Source of the DNA: Planctomycetota bacterium
GTDB lineage: Bacteria > Planctomycetota > B15-G4
Direction of reading: 5' to 3'
Assembly: GCA_029259745.1 (NCBI GenBank)
Contig: JAJDEO010000030.1
Location: forward strand, 1 to 47,656
DNA: 47,656 nt
A program made the position numbers and the translations under genes. Of this stretch, positions 24,049-31,906 are shown piece after piece; the stretch's first letter is position 1; each line of letters starts with the position of its first letter. The notes under the pieces were generated by a model that made no database searches, was not told where the DNA came from, and worked only from the letters and a program-made list of their open reading frames with translations.

Positions 24049-24432
24049 TCACTGCGTCGGGGGAACGACGCGCACGGCGCCGATGTCGATGCAGGCCATC
24101 GTCGTGCCCTCGAAGGACGCGCAGAGATCGTCGGGGCTCAGTTGCGCAGGATCGTAGGCCACCGTGACGAGCCCGGCGTCGACGTCGACGCGCAGGTCCC
24201 ACGTCGGGAGCGCCTCGAAGATCCCGTCGACACGGACGGGGCACCAGACGTGTCAGTGCAGGCCGGCGACTTCGAGCGTCACCTCGTGGAGCAAGGCAGG
24301 ACGCGGGCGCTCGCGGTCGGCCCAGGCCGTGAAGGCCACGATGGCGAGAAACAGCGCTGCGGCGCCTCCGACGAGGAGGCGCGTGCTGCGACGGGCCCGG
24401 CGCTGTCGATCTGAAAGCGTGGCGTTTCTCAT
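24049..24432 (-). CDS. HMA-domain membrane protein with in-frame TGA (candidate selenoprotein)
   Basis: A 127-codon gene with TGA as codon 60 (24253-24255). The start at 24432 has an excellent ribosome site (GGAGG, 4 nt spacing). Residues 17-37 are a membrane helix. Then comes a heavy-metal-associated domain: VTLEVAGLH-[TGA]-HVWCPVRVDGIF, LRVDVDAGLVTVAYDPAQLS, ending VRVVPPTQ. The TGA falls exactly where the first metal-binding Cys of an HMA motif belongs, with Cys64 as the second (U-x-x-x-C). The frame stays open 67 more codons with the HMA pattern intact. So it is either a selenoprotein or a one-base nonsense mutant of a Cys codon. The stop lies 7 bp from the convergent blaR1-like gene. Without recoding the product would be 59 residues. 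Confidence 0.7.
24223..24240 (-). promoter_or_regulatory. SECIS-like hairpin downstream of the in-frame TGA
   Basis: In the minus-strand RNA, 12 nt after the UGA, CCCGUC pairs perfectly with GACGGG around the 6-nt loop CGUGUC. The loop begins 18 nt after the UGA and has G at its second position followed by U. This agrees with the general bacterial SECIS description (hairpin with a loop G, roughly 16-37 nt after the UGA). A 6-bp GC stem can also arise by chance in such GC-rich DNA. Confidence 0.45.
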
Positions 24433-24460
24433 GCGTCCTCCGATGCCGGCAACCGGCGCT

Positions 24461-24489
24461 GGGTGACAGTTTCGCCTCACGCGTCACCC
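24461..24489. promoter_or_regulatory. Inverted repeat between divergent HMA and exbD genes
   Basis: GGGTGAC (24461-24467) and GTCACCC (24483-24489) form a 7-bp dyad with a 15-nt spacer in the 114-bp divergent intergenic region. It could be an operator serving either gene or both. Confidence 0.35.
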
Positions 24490-24546
24490 CGCCGCCAGCG
24501 CGCCCTACACCAACCGACGACGATCTCTTTCCCCGAGGAACTCGCC

Positions 24547-24975
24547 ATGCCACGCAAGCGACGAGTGCTCGCCGAGGCGAACGTCGATCTCACGCCGATG
24601 ATCGACGTCACCTTCCTGCTTCTGATCTTCTTCCTCTGCACGCTGTCGTTCCGCGTGCTCGAAGGACGCCTCGACACGAACCTGCCGAAGGACGTCGGGC
24701 AGTCATCCGACCCGATCACGGCTCAACTCGAAACGTTCGACGTCGCGCTTGAACCCGACCCCACCATGCAAAGCGGACTGCGCATCGTGGCGAATCGTCG
24801 CCTCGTCGCCGACGCGCGCACGCTCGGAGAACTGGTGCAGCGCTCGCGCAAGATCGACCCCGAGATGCGCGTGAAGCTGCACGTCGACGGCACAGTCACA
24901 CACGGCCAGGTCGTCAACGTGGTCGACGAACTCGTCGCCCACGGACAGCTGGCCATCTTGTTCGCGACGGGGTGA
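24547..24975 (+). CDS. exbD: ExbD/TolR-type biopolymer transport protein
   Basis: A 142-residue ExbD/TolR: a basic cytoplasmic tail, then VDLTPMIDVTFLLLIFFLCT (one membrane helix with the essential Asp of the PMIDV motif), and a periplasmic domain with LVADARTLGELVQRSRKI and MRVKLHVDGTVTHGQVVNVV DELVAHGQLAILFATG (split for readability). ExbD works with ExbB to convert proton-motive force into movement of TonB or similar. No exbB or tonB is adjacent, so the partner is encoded elsewhere. GAGGA 8-9 nt upstream of ATG 24547 fixes the start. A perfect hairpin terminator follows. Confidence 0.93.
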   Translation: MPRKRRVLAEANVDLTPMIDVTFLLLIFFLCTLSFRVLEGRLDTNLPKDVGQSSDPITAQLETFDVALEPDPTMQSGLRIVANRRLVADARTLGELVQRSRKIDPEMRVKLHVDGTVTHGQVVNVVDELVAHGQLAILFATG

Positions 24976-25004
24976 AAAGTCGCGGGGAGAGCTGAGGAGG
25001 AACC

Positions 25005-25042
25005 GAAGCCCGAGCCGACCTGTGCGTCGTTGCTCGGGCTTC
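25005..25042 (+). terminator. Terminator hairpin after exbD
   Basis: GAAGCCCGAGC (25005-25015) pairs perfectly with GCTCGGGCTTC (25032-25042), 11 bp with a 16-nt loop, 29 nt after the exbD stop. ACTTCGTT follows. Confidence 0.7.
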
Positions 25043-25233
25043 ACTTCGTTGAAGCACACGGCGCGCAGGCGCGAGTCGCCCGAGCATGTCAGCGCCCCGG
25101 CGCCACGGAACGGTGCTAGCTACGTGTCAATGTCTTGCCCTCCCGCCCCTAGGTTCGCCATACAAGCCTCACGGATGAAGCGCGCAAGACAATGCAGAAC
25201 CGCTGAGGTACTCCGTTCGCGATAACGACCTAA

Positions 25234-25247
25234 CGGACGCCCGTCCG
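25234..25247 (-). terminator. Short hairpin after the metalloprotease gene
   Basis: CGGACG (25234-25239) and CGTCCG (25242-25247) form a tight dyad 5 nt after the minus-strand stop at 25252. A 9-bp direct repeat GCTAGCTAC occurs at 25115-25123 and 25247-25255, bracketing the 130-bp gap beside exbD. Confidence 0.45.
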
Positions 25248-25251
25248 CTAG

Positions 25252-26496
25252 CTACTTTTTCTCGCGACGAAGCCTCATGGTCGAGCGGATGATTACATCC
25301 CTCGCAGGCTTGGAGAGCGTCTTGGACTTCAGCGCTCGCCCAAAGCGTTTCTCAAGGGCCTTTGGGTTGTCCTGGAGACTCGCCTCAAGTTCGACGGTTG
25401 CCATGACAGCCGGCTGCCGACCGAGGTCACGGCTTCCCAGAGCAGTAGCAATCTCATCGACACGCCCTGCGAGTCCGAGTGTCTGGATTGCCTGGCCGCG
25501 CGCGACCTGGCTCTCGTCTTTGTTGCTCGCTACTCGGACCATTGCAGCGAAGTACAGCTGCGGCGCAGTCGACGTGACCATCATGGCTTTTGCGTGGATC
25601 ACAGGCCAAACGCCGTCCACTTCACTTTCAACGAGATTGATGACATCAACAAGCACCTCGGCCACCGCCGATTGCCCTCCGGGACCGAGGTGGACGAGTG
25701 GGCTCTCGAGAACAGAGGCCTCAACGCTCGTGCCTAGAATGAGGTAACACGCATCGAGAACCCCGGAGATCGACCTTTCTCTCACCGCTGACTCGAGACT
25801 CTCGAGACCGGCGTTGAGCACACTGAGACCGCCAGCGAGACTTCCGGGCTCCCGTTTCTGTTTCGCGGGAATCGGCCTGTACGCCAGCGCACTTGCAATC
25901 AACGCGTCGACGTCAACCGGGGGGCGGGGAAATGCGTCGTTTGGGGGACGGATTGCTTGCTCGAAGCCCGCGACCATGGCGGCGGCGCGGTGCGCACGCT
26001 CCGCATATGTGTGGGATCCGCTGTGGGGAAAGAGACGTAAAGCCGTCTCGATTCCGTGTTGCCACGAATGCCGGATCTCCGCGCCGGGCCGACACCCGAC
26101 GAGATAGCCAGCAATGAAGTCACACGCAAGCTCACTCTCTACTTCTTCAAGCGTTAGGTTGAGTCGGTAGACGTTCTCGGCTAGAAGGTGATGACCAAAT
26201 TCATGACCGACGATGAGCTCGCACAGGATATCTGATGGCGCGAGCGCGTAGACCCAGCGCTGAGCGCTGTCGGCATACTCGCGGAACTCATGGCAGCCGA
26301 ACTTCGCTGTACCAGAGCTATATTCTGCAAGCGAAGCTGTGTTTTGAACATCGATAAGCATCTCCGTGCCTGGCGGCAGCCGCTTGCCGACACCCTCGGC
26401 TGTACTCTCAATGAACGCACGGTCGTACTTTCCGCAATCTTGCGCCAGAACTCCCGCCGCGCTTAGACACACTGCGAAGATTATATGTACCGTCAC
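25252..26496 (-). CDS. Secreted HExxH zinc metalloprotease candidate
   Basis: A 414-residue protein with a signal peptide (MTVHIIFAVCLSAAGVLAQD). It carries HEFGHH (His98, Glu99, His102) and, 20 residues on, ESELACDFIAGY with Glu122 as the likely third zinc ligand, the gluzincin-type layout of M48-like or 'DUF-metalloprotease' families. The C-terminal ~200 residues are helical and look like HEAT-type repeats. I cannot name the family. It starts with GTG overlapping the upstream lipoprotein stop (GTGA), so the two are one operon. Codons are visibly more AT-rich than in neighbouring genes, suggesting acquisition. Confidence 0.82.
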   Translation of the reverse strand: MTVHIIFAVCLSAAGVLAQDCGKYDRAFIESTAEGVGKRLPPGTEMLIDVQNTASLAEYSSGTAKFGCHEFREYADSAQRWVYALAPSDILCELIVGHEFGHHLLAENVYRLNLTLEEVESELACDFIAGYLVGCRPGAEIRHSWQHGIETALRLFPHSGSHTYAERAHRAAAMVAGFEQAIRPPNDAFPRPPVDVDALIASALAYRPIPAKQKREPGSLAGGLSVLNAGLESLESAVRERSISGVLDACYLILGTSVEASVLESPLVHLGPGGQSAVAEVLVDVINLVESEVDGVWPVIHAKAMMVTSTAPQLYFAAMVRVASNKDESQVARGQAIQTLGLAGRVDEIATALGSRDLGRQPAVMATVELEASLQDNPKALEKRFGRALKSKTLSKPARDVIIRSTMRLRREKK

Positions 26497-27704
26497 TGGT
26501 CACGCGTCCCGCTACGCGTCCGCTGACGGCTTTCACGCCCCTCGCTAGCTTCGTCGGCGAAGAGATTCTCGACCTCGTACTCCGATGAATACTCCGCTAG
26601 GCGCCGAATGACCTTCTCCGCTTGCGATGAGTCCGTCTCTGTGACTTGCACGGCAAGCACGAACATTCCGTTCACATCTGGAGCTTGCGCGGGCAACCAA
26701 CCGAGACGCCTGGATTTGAACGACTTGCTCTTTCCTAGATCGAGCGCTCCAAGATCTGCCTCAAAGCTCGCCATGGTGTGGAGCTTCACGCTCTTGTTAT
26801 TCTCCGCTACCGGCATCTGGAATGTCACGTTGAGCTTGAGATCTACAGAATCACCAGTATCCATAAAGTAAGTCCAAGGCGCCCAAGGCGCCGTCGAGAG
26901 CACCTTCGCCCGGCTCGACCGTAGAGTAAGTTCAAGGAGGTACAGCGCAACAAACTCGCCCTCGGGAACAAGGGCGAACGTGGCCTCAAACTGCGGAACC
27001 TTTGTAGCACTACCGTTCACTGAGCTTTGGGGCGCGCCGTTCGAGTCTGCATGCCTTGCGTACGTGAAGCCAGCGACGTTCTGAATGTACATGCGCGTTA
27101 GTGAATCGCCCTGCTTCCAGTAGCTATCTAGCGATTCTTCCGCGCCGTGTACGGCACGGTGCTCCTCCGCTGTCGCGCTCAAGCTGGACTCAAGCTGCGA
27201 TTGGGCTGTTTGCGCGAGCCACAAGAGTCCATCGGCAACGCCAACGCTGGACACAGTCGTCGTCGTCACAGCGACAGCTGAGAACGACTCCTTAAGTCTA
27301 GCTAGACTTGAATTCGACAAGATCTTGTCTAATTCTCGTTCTGCTTCATCTTTTTGTGCATCAGTGAGCTGCGCATCGAGTTTCCCCCTGACGTTCGGAT
27401 AGAACGCGCTGGTCATCTTGCCGTTAGCAAGGCCGGCTTCAAGCGCAGCGATACTCACGCGGTACTTAGTTTGCCAGTCAATGAACTCAGCAACAGCAAC
27501 GGCGTCAGTATGGTCCAGACCGACAACAGAAAGATATGCCGAACTGCCCGCAGAAGCGAGCAGCTCAACATGCGTCAACATTTGAAGCGTAGTTTCTTCT
27601 CCTGATGTGACCGCGGAGTCTTTGTGTGCGGGCAATAGTACACTACAGCTAAAAGCAGAAAAACAAAGACACAGCACACCCAATAGTTGCTTAATGCAGC
27701 TCAT
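26493..27704 (-). CDS. Lipoprotein of unknown function paired with the metalloprotease
   Basis: A 403-residue putative lipoprotein (MSCIKQLLGVLCLCFSAFSC, lipobox Cys20). A helical region with ELDKILSNSSLARLKESFSA and coiled-coil character follows, then a beta-rich half (VPQFEATFALVPEGEFVALY, SVDLKLNVTFQMPVAENNKS). No known domain recognised. It starts at ATG 27704 by the signal sequence; ATG 27743 or 27803 would add charged residues before it. It overlaps the secreted protease by 4 bp, and both are AT-richer than the flanks, so they probably arrived and act together at the cell surface. Confidence 0.78.
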   Translation of the reverse strand: MSCIKQLLGVLCLCFSAFSCSVLLPAHKDSAVTSGEETTLQMLTHVELLASAGSSAYLSVVGLDHTDAVAVAEFIDWQTKYRVSIAALEAGLANGKMTSAFYPNVRGKLDAQLTDAQKDEAERELDKILSNSSLARLKESFSAVAVTTTTVSSVGVADGLLWLAQTAQSQLESSLSATAEEHRAVHGAEESLDSYWKQGDSLTRMYIQNVAGFTYARHADSNGAPQSSVNGSATKVPQFEATFALVPEGEFVALYLLELTLRSSRAKVLSTAPWAPWTYFMDTGDSVDLKLNVTFQMPVAENNKSVKLHTMASFEADLGALDLGKSKSFKSRRLGWLPAQAPDVNGMFVLAVQVTETDSSQAEKVIRRLAEYSSEYEVENLFADEASEGRESRQRTRSGTRDQ

Positions 27705-28150
27705 CTTCTTCTCGCCGTTCTGTTCCGATGCGTGTTCATCCATCTTCCCAAGATGCTGGGCGCAGGCTATTCGCAAACTACTGGGTACGTCAAGGGAACG
27801 CACGCGCGCCGCATCGCTAGGATGACGTGGGGTGATGGAGCGTGTAGCGATTCCGCGACGTTGAGGTCATTTCAGGTCAAACACGCTGTGCGAGAGCCGG
27901 AGACCTGACGTCGGCCTCTCTTGGTGATCGAGTTGGCGGCTTCGGCCGCGCGGACATGAGCGCGAGAAGTGAAAGGGGGTTGCCCATCGTCGGGGACCGG
28001 GCTGCGCGGGGTGCCGACGGCGTGACGGAGTCAGCCGAGAAGCTTGCGGCACGCCCGACGGTGCACAACAGGTCCTTCGATCGGCCTTGGCTCCCGATCC
28101 AGCGCTGGCCGCGAAGCGAGCTAAGTCGACTCACTTCATCAATTTACGCG
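27705..28150. other. Intergenic region between accessory lipoprotein and tRNA
   Basis: 446 bp with no credible gene. It lies directly 3' of the tRNA (on the minus strand), the place where integrating elements often sit. I looked for a second copy of the tRNA 3' end and for an integrase and found neither. It must carry the promoter of the lipoprotein-protease pair, which I could not locate. Confidence 0.3.
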
Positions 28151-28227
<77 letters not shown>

Positions 28228-28605
28228 TTCGGACGTCAACTCTGGCGGACTGCGCGTCGAGCGTCAACGCGGGCGACGAAAGGGAGGGCCACCTCGACGA
28301 CAGGGGGCACGTCATCGGGGCGGCCCTCGGACCACGCCACGGATGAGACGAGGCGTCTCCGTGGTGCGGGGATCAGTACTGGCGCCTTGGTGAAGGCGAT
28401 GTCGTCGCGCGCGCAGCTGATGCCGTCGACGACGGCGATCACGCGTTCATCACGTCCCTACGTCGCGGCCGGCCCGTTGGATCTGCACAACGCGTGGCAA
28501 GAATCGTTTCGACCGCGGCCGCGTGCCGCCGGAACAGAGAGATCCAAGCGCAGGTCACGTGCGTACTCCCTGCGACCACGCACTCCCACTCCACGAGACG
28601 CTCCG
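28228..28605. other. Intergenic region between tRNA and DUF4198 gene
   Basis: 378 bp. It must hold the tRNA promoter (minus) and that of the DUF4198 gene (plus). A 68-codon minus-strand frame ends just 5' of the tRNA but resembles nothing and is judged non-coding. No clear regulatory motif was found. Confidence 0.3.
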
Positions 28606-29469
28606 ATGTTTCGCACCACGCTCCTCGCGACCGCACTCGCCTGCCTCGCACCGCTCGCCGACGCGCACGACTTCTGGGTGCGCCCGAATGCCTACATCCT
28701 CGACGCGCCCGGCCAGCTCGACATCCAGCTCCGCGTCGGTGACGACTTCGCCGGCGCCCCCTACGCCCGCAACCCCGCGCACGCGCAGCGCTTCGTCATC
28801 GCCGGGCCGAACGGCGTGCGTGACGTCCCGGGCGTCAACGGTCGCGACCCCGCCGGCGCGATCGAGCTCGAGTCCATCGGCACGTACGTCATCGGGTATC
28901 GCAGCCACCGATCGCCTGTCTCGCTCGACGGCGCGAAGTTTCAGTCGTACCTCGTCGCCGAAGGGCTCGACCGCATCGCCCGCCTGCGCGTCGAAGCAGG
29001 GACCGAAAACTCCCCGGGCCACGAGGTCTTCTCGCGCTGCGCCAAGGCGCTCGTGCAGGTGGGCGAGACGTCCGACGTCGCCGTGGACCACGCGCTCGGC
29101 ATGCGCCTCGAGCTCGTCGCCGCGACCAATCCCATGGCACTCGACGCCGATCGCAATTTCAGCGCGACGCTGCTGTTCGAGGGACGCCCGCTGGCCGGCG
29201 CCCTCGTCTCGGCCCACCACCACGGCAGCGCGCCGGTTGAGCTCTCGGCCCGAACGGACGCCGAAGGCCGCGTCACGCTTCCTCTACGCGGCGATGGCGA
29301 GTGGTTGATCGCGGCGGTCCACATGGTGAGCGCGCCCGACACGGTGGACGCCGACTGGGAAAGCCTTTGGGCCTCGCTCACCTTCGCGACGACGAAGCTC
29401 GACGAGCTTCACGGTCATGCGCATGAAGACGATCGCATGCATGCACACCCACACACGCACGACGGGTGA
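28606..29469 (+). CDS. DUF4198 periplasmic protein with His-rich tail
   Basis: A 287-residue exported protein of the DUF4198 family: signal peptide ending ADA, then HDFWVRPNAYILDAPGQLDI, the family's opening (mature His1-Asp2-Phe3-Trp4), followed by two beta domains (GTYVIGYRSHRSPVSLDGAK; LEGRPL-type RPLAGALVSAHHHGS; VTLPLRGDGEWLIAAVHMV). It ends with a His-rich tail (HGHAHEDDRMHAHPHTHDG). Members often occur with nickel, cobalt or iron uptake systems and are thought to bind metal outside the membrane. No transporter is adjacent here. The mature N-terminal His and the tail suggest metal binding. A perfect terminator follows. Confidence 0.9.
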   Translation: MFRTTLLATALACLAPLADAHDFWVRPNAYILDAPGQLDIQLRVGDDFAGAPYARNPAHAQRFVIAGPNGVRDVPGVNGRDPAGAIELESIGTYVIGYRSHRSPVSLDGAKFQSYLVAEGLDRIARLRVEAGTENSPGHEVFSRCAKALVQVGETSDVAVDHALGMRLELVAATNPMALDADRNFSATLLFEGRPLAGALVSAHHHGSAPVELSARTDAEGRVTLPLRGDGEWLIAAVHMVSAPDTVDADWESLWASLTFATTKLDELHGHAHEDDRMHAHPHTHDG

Positions 29470-29520
29470 CGGCTGACTGCGGACACTGTCGCCGAAGCGC
29501 GACACGGTCACGAAGTAAAG

Positions 29521-29553
29521 AGGAGCCGGTCGTCGCGATGACGACCGGCTCCT
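29521..29553. terminator. Strong bidirectional terminator hairpin
   Basis: A perfect 14-bp stem: 29521-29534 pairs with 29540-29553 around the loop GCGAT. It is followed by TGTCTTCTC on the plus strand and by CTTTACTTCG on the minus strand, so it can stop transcription from either side. Confidence 0.85.
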
Positions 29554-29740
29554 TGTCTTCTCGTGTGAGTGAGAAGGCCGTCCGTGTGTGTCTCGTCCCT
29601 CTCCGACGAGACCCGTCTGTCCTCTCCTACAGGCGGGACGTGGGTGGTGGCTTCCTCCTCACTCTCCAAGCCCGCCGCGTCCTCTCTTACGCTGCGAGCC
29701 ATCGCGAGATCTGTAGTGCTGAACCCTCCGCTCTCGCAGG
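29554..29740. ncRNA. Candidate structured RNA: hairpin array with CU-rich loops
   Basis: Four successive hairpins have different stems but alike loops (plus strand): 29590-29612, loop CCTCTCC; 29613-29636, loop CCTCTCCT (one wobble); 29649-29672, loop CCTCCTCACTCTCC; 29673-29696, loop CCTCTCTT (one mismatch in stem). They are preceded by a 6-bp hairpin (29557-29576) and followed by GCGAGA/TCTCGC (29704-29709/29732-29737). On the plus strand the loops look like the anti-Shine-Dalgarno; on the minus strand they read GGAGAGG-like, and that transcript would end at the terminator 29553-29521. Strand is undecided; no promoter was found. Confidence 0.5.
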
Positions 29741-29758
29741 AATAACACCGCGCCGCGG

Positions 29759-29790
29759 GGAATGTGACAGATCAATCTGCGCACATTTCC
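29759..29790. terminator. Hairpin downstream of the PGPGW gene
   Basis: GGAATGTG (29759-29766) pairs with 29782-29790 (one bulged T), and CAGAT/ATCTG (29768-29772/29775-29779) pairs inside. It begins 21 nt beyond the minus-strand stop at 29812, so it may end the MATE-PGPGW transcript. Confidence 0.5.
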
Positions 29791-29811
29791 GCGCGCCCCG
29801 CTTCGAGACGA

Positions 29812-30249
29812 TCAGCGCGGCGCGAGGCCCTCGAGTGGCGCTGCGCCGCCCTTCTTGCGCAGCCACTGCAGAGCCCGTGCGACGGTCGGTCGGCGCGCGA
29901 GGGCCAGTTCGAGTCGACGCTTGCCCGGGAACTCCATGAGCACGATGCCCGCCAGGATCGCGAGCACTCCCTGCCCGGGCAGCACGAGCATCGCGACGCC
30001 GGCGAGCACGAGCAGGAACCCGATGAGCGAGCGAGCGATGCGCAGCGACGTGCGTGCCACGGGGTGACTCAACTCGCTGGGATCGGGGCGCTCGTAGTCG
30101 TCGTCGAAGTAGTCGTCGGGGACACGCGCGACGAGCCACGGCAGCAGCAGCACGCTCCCCACCGACAACACGACGCTGATCCCGCCGACCCACTCCAGGA
30201 CATCGCGGTACTCCTTGAGCCACTCGACCAACGCGTTGCCCTCGCTCAT
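29812..30249 (-). CDS. PGPGW-family small membrane protein
   Basis: A 145-residue membrane protein with three helices (21-41, 73-92, 95-108). LVLPGQGVLAILAGIVLMEF then PGKRRLELALARRPTVARAL matches the PGPGW/DUF454-like pattern of small membrane proteins (LPGPG..., EFP..K/R), with PGQG in place of PGPG. An acidic segment (DDYFDDDYERPD) lies between helices 1 and 2. Function unknown. Its ATG overlaps the stop of the MATE gene by 4 bp, so it is translated right after it. Confidence 0.82.
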   Translation of the reverse strand: MSEGNALVEWLKEYRDVLEWVGGISVVLSVGSVLLLPWLVARVPDDYFDDDYERPDPSELSHPVARTSLRIARSLIGFLLVLAGVAMLVLPGQGVLAILAGIVLMEFPGKRRLELALARRPTVARALQWLRKKGGAAPLEGLAPR

Positions 30250-31637
30250 GCGTCTGCCTCCACGGCGTAGCGACCTGCGGCCACGGCCGCCTCCCAACGT
30301 CGGGACAGGAACAGCCACGAAACACCGACGCTCTTGAACAGCGCCGACGCGACGATGGCCGCCCAGACGCCTTCGATCCCCCAGTCGAGTTCGACCGCAA
30401 ACCACCACGCCAGCGGAATGCGCAGCACGTTCCCGGGAATCGTGATCACGGCCGTCCGCAGCGACGACCCGGCCCCGGCCATCGCCTCCTGATAGACCAT
30501 CTCGATCGCGTGCGGGATCTGACAGAACGCCATCCACGCAACGTACGAGCCCGCGAGCCGGATGATCGTCGCGTCGTCGGTGTAGATCGACGCGAGCTGC
30601 TCGGGGATCGTGGCGAAGAGCAGCGTCGTCACGGCCATCGCCGCGCAGCCGAGTCCGACGCCGACGTGGCCCGCACGCCGCACGCGTTCCATGAGCCCGG
30701 CACCGGCTGCGTGACCCGCGACAGTTCCGGTCCCGACGCCGAACCCGAGGATGAGCATGAACGAGAGACTCTCGATGCTGCGAAAGCCGATGGCGTAGGC
30801 GCCGAGTGCTTCCTGCCCGGCGACCTCCGCGAGGATCCGCAGCAACACGAACGACACACCGGCGTACAGCAGCGTCGACGAACCCGACGGAATGCCGATG
30901 CGCAGGATCTCGCGCGACATCGTCTTGTCGACACGGTACGACGCGACGCGCGCGAGGACGTCCGTGTGCGATCGACGCCGCAGGATCGAGAAGGCCAGCA
31001 GCGACGACACGGCGCGCGACGTGCCCGTCGCGATCGCCGCACCCGTGACGCCGTGGCCCCCGAACGACAATCCGTTGAAGTCGTGCGGCAGGACGAGCAG
31101 CCAGTTCAGCACCGTGTTCACGATCACCGCGAGGAGCTGCAGTCGGAACGGCGTCTTCATGTCGCCGAACGCCTGGAACGCGAACTCCAGGATCGGCGCC
31201 GCGAACAAGAACGGTATGAAGAGGAACATCACGCGCAGGTACTCGGCGCCGAGCCGCACGGTTTCCGCGTCGCCGCCCATCCACGTGAGAACCGTCTCGA
31301 TCGACCAGGCCTGCACCAGCGCGAGCGGAACGGCCCAGAGCATCCCGAGTCCGAGCCCCTGCGCCAGCGCCGCGTTAGCCCCGCGCTCGCGCTGCGCACC
31401 GACGCGGCGCGCGATCAAGCTCTGCGTCCCACGGGCGATCATGAAGATGAACCCGAAGTTCGCGATCATGACCATCATGAACAGGCCCATCGCGTTCGTC
31501 GCCGCCGGCCCGACCTTGCCGAGGAACCAGGCGTCGTTGATGTGGTAGGCGTTCTGAAGCAAGAACGACAAACACACCGGAACGCTCAGCGCTGCGATGC
31601 GGCGCGCGATCGCAGCGTTGCTGTGATCGACCGGCAC
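30246..31637 (-). CDS. MATE family multidrug/Na+ efflux transporter
   Basis: A 463-residue MATE antiporter with ~12 membrane helices in two related halves. Typical signs: LSFLLQNAYHINDAWFLGKV (first helix, 'D..fvG'), FEFAFQAFGDMKTPFRLQLL-like segment with QA.GD..TP, NTVLNWLLV, HGVTGAAIATGTSRAVSSLL, LRIGIPSGSSTLLYAGVS opening the second half, QEAMAGAGSSLRTAVIT and IEGVWAAIVASALFKSVGVS. MATE proteins export cationic drugs or toxic compounds using Na+ or H+ gradients. I chose GTG 31637 (GGAG 3 nt upstream), which gives normal family length; longer readings add unrelated sequence. It overlaps the PGPGW gene. Confidence 0.92.
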   Translation of the reverse strand: MPVDHSNAAIARRIAALSVPVCLSFLLQNAYHINDAWFLGKVGPAATNAMGLFMMVMIANFGFIFMIARGTQSLIARRVGAQRERGANAALAQGLGLGMLWAVPLALVQAWSIETVLTWMGGDAETVRLGAEYLRVMFLFIPFLFAAPILEFAFQAFGDMKTPFRLQLLAVIVNTVLNWLLVLPHDFNGLSFGGHGVTGAAIATGTSRAVSSLLAFSILRRRSHTDVLARVASYRVDKTMSREILRIGIPSGSSTLLYAGVSFVLLRILAEVAGQEALGAYAIGFRSIESLSFMLILGFGVGTGTVAGHAAGAGLMERVRRAGHVGVGLGCAAMAVTTLLFATIPEQLASIYTDDATIIRLAGSYVAWMAFCQIPHAIEMVYQEAMAGAGSSLRTAVITIPGNVLRIPLAWWFAVELDWGIEGVWAAIVASALFKSVGVSWLFLSRRWEAAVAAGRYAVEADA

Positions 31638-31906
31638 GCGCTCCGTTCGACTCGCGGACGGGCCGTTCACCGGAGGCGCCCCGTGGCGTCGTCGATCGTG
31701 TCGTCGTTCAGGGCTGCGGACATCGCGGGCGGAGGCATCGTCGAGGCTCGGAACGCCAACCGTGGCAATCTCGTCGCGACGGAGGCAAGCGCTGCCTGAG
31801 CAGGAAATCCAAACGCCATGCTGCTGTCGCACGCCGATTCGGAATGCTCTAGGGAGTCCCACCGAGGACGGCCACCGTCCTGAGCGGACGCACGACCGGA
31901 GCCCCC

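Noticed and set aside
28236..28442. 68-codon minus-strand reading upstream of the tRNA
   Set aside because: No homology signal, no ribosome site, and it occupies the tRNA promoter region.
30510..31799. 429-codon plus-strand reading across the MATE gene
   Set aside because: Arg/Glu/His-rich antisense shadow of a clear transporter gene.
31638..31906. Mg2+ riboswitch (M-box/mgtA type) upstream of mgtE
   Set aside because: The conserved riboswitch core segments are not recognisable in this 269-bp gap.
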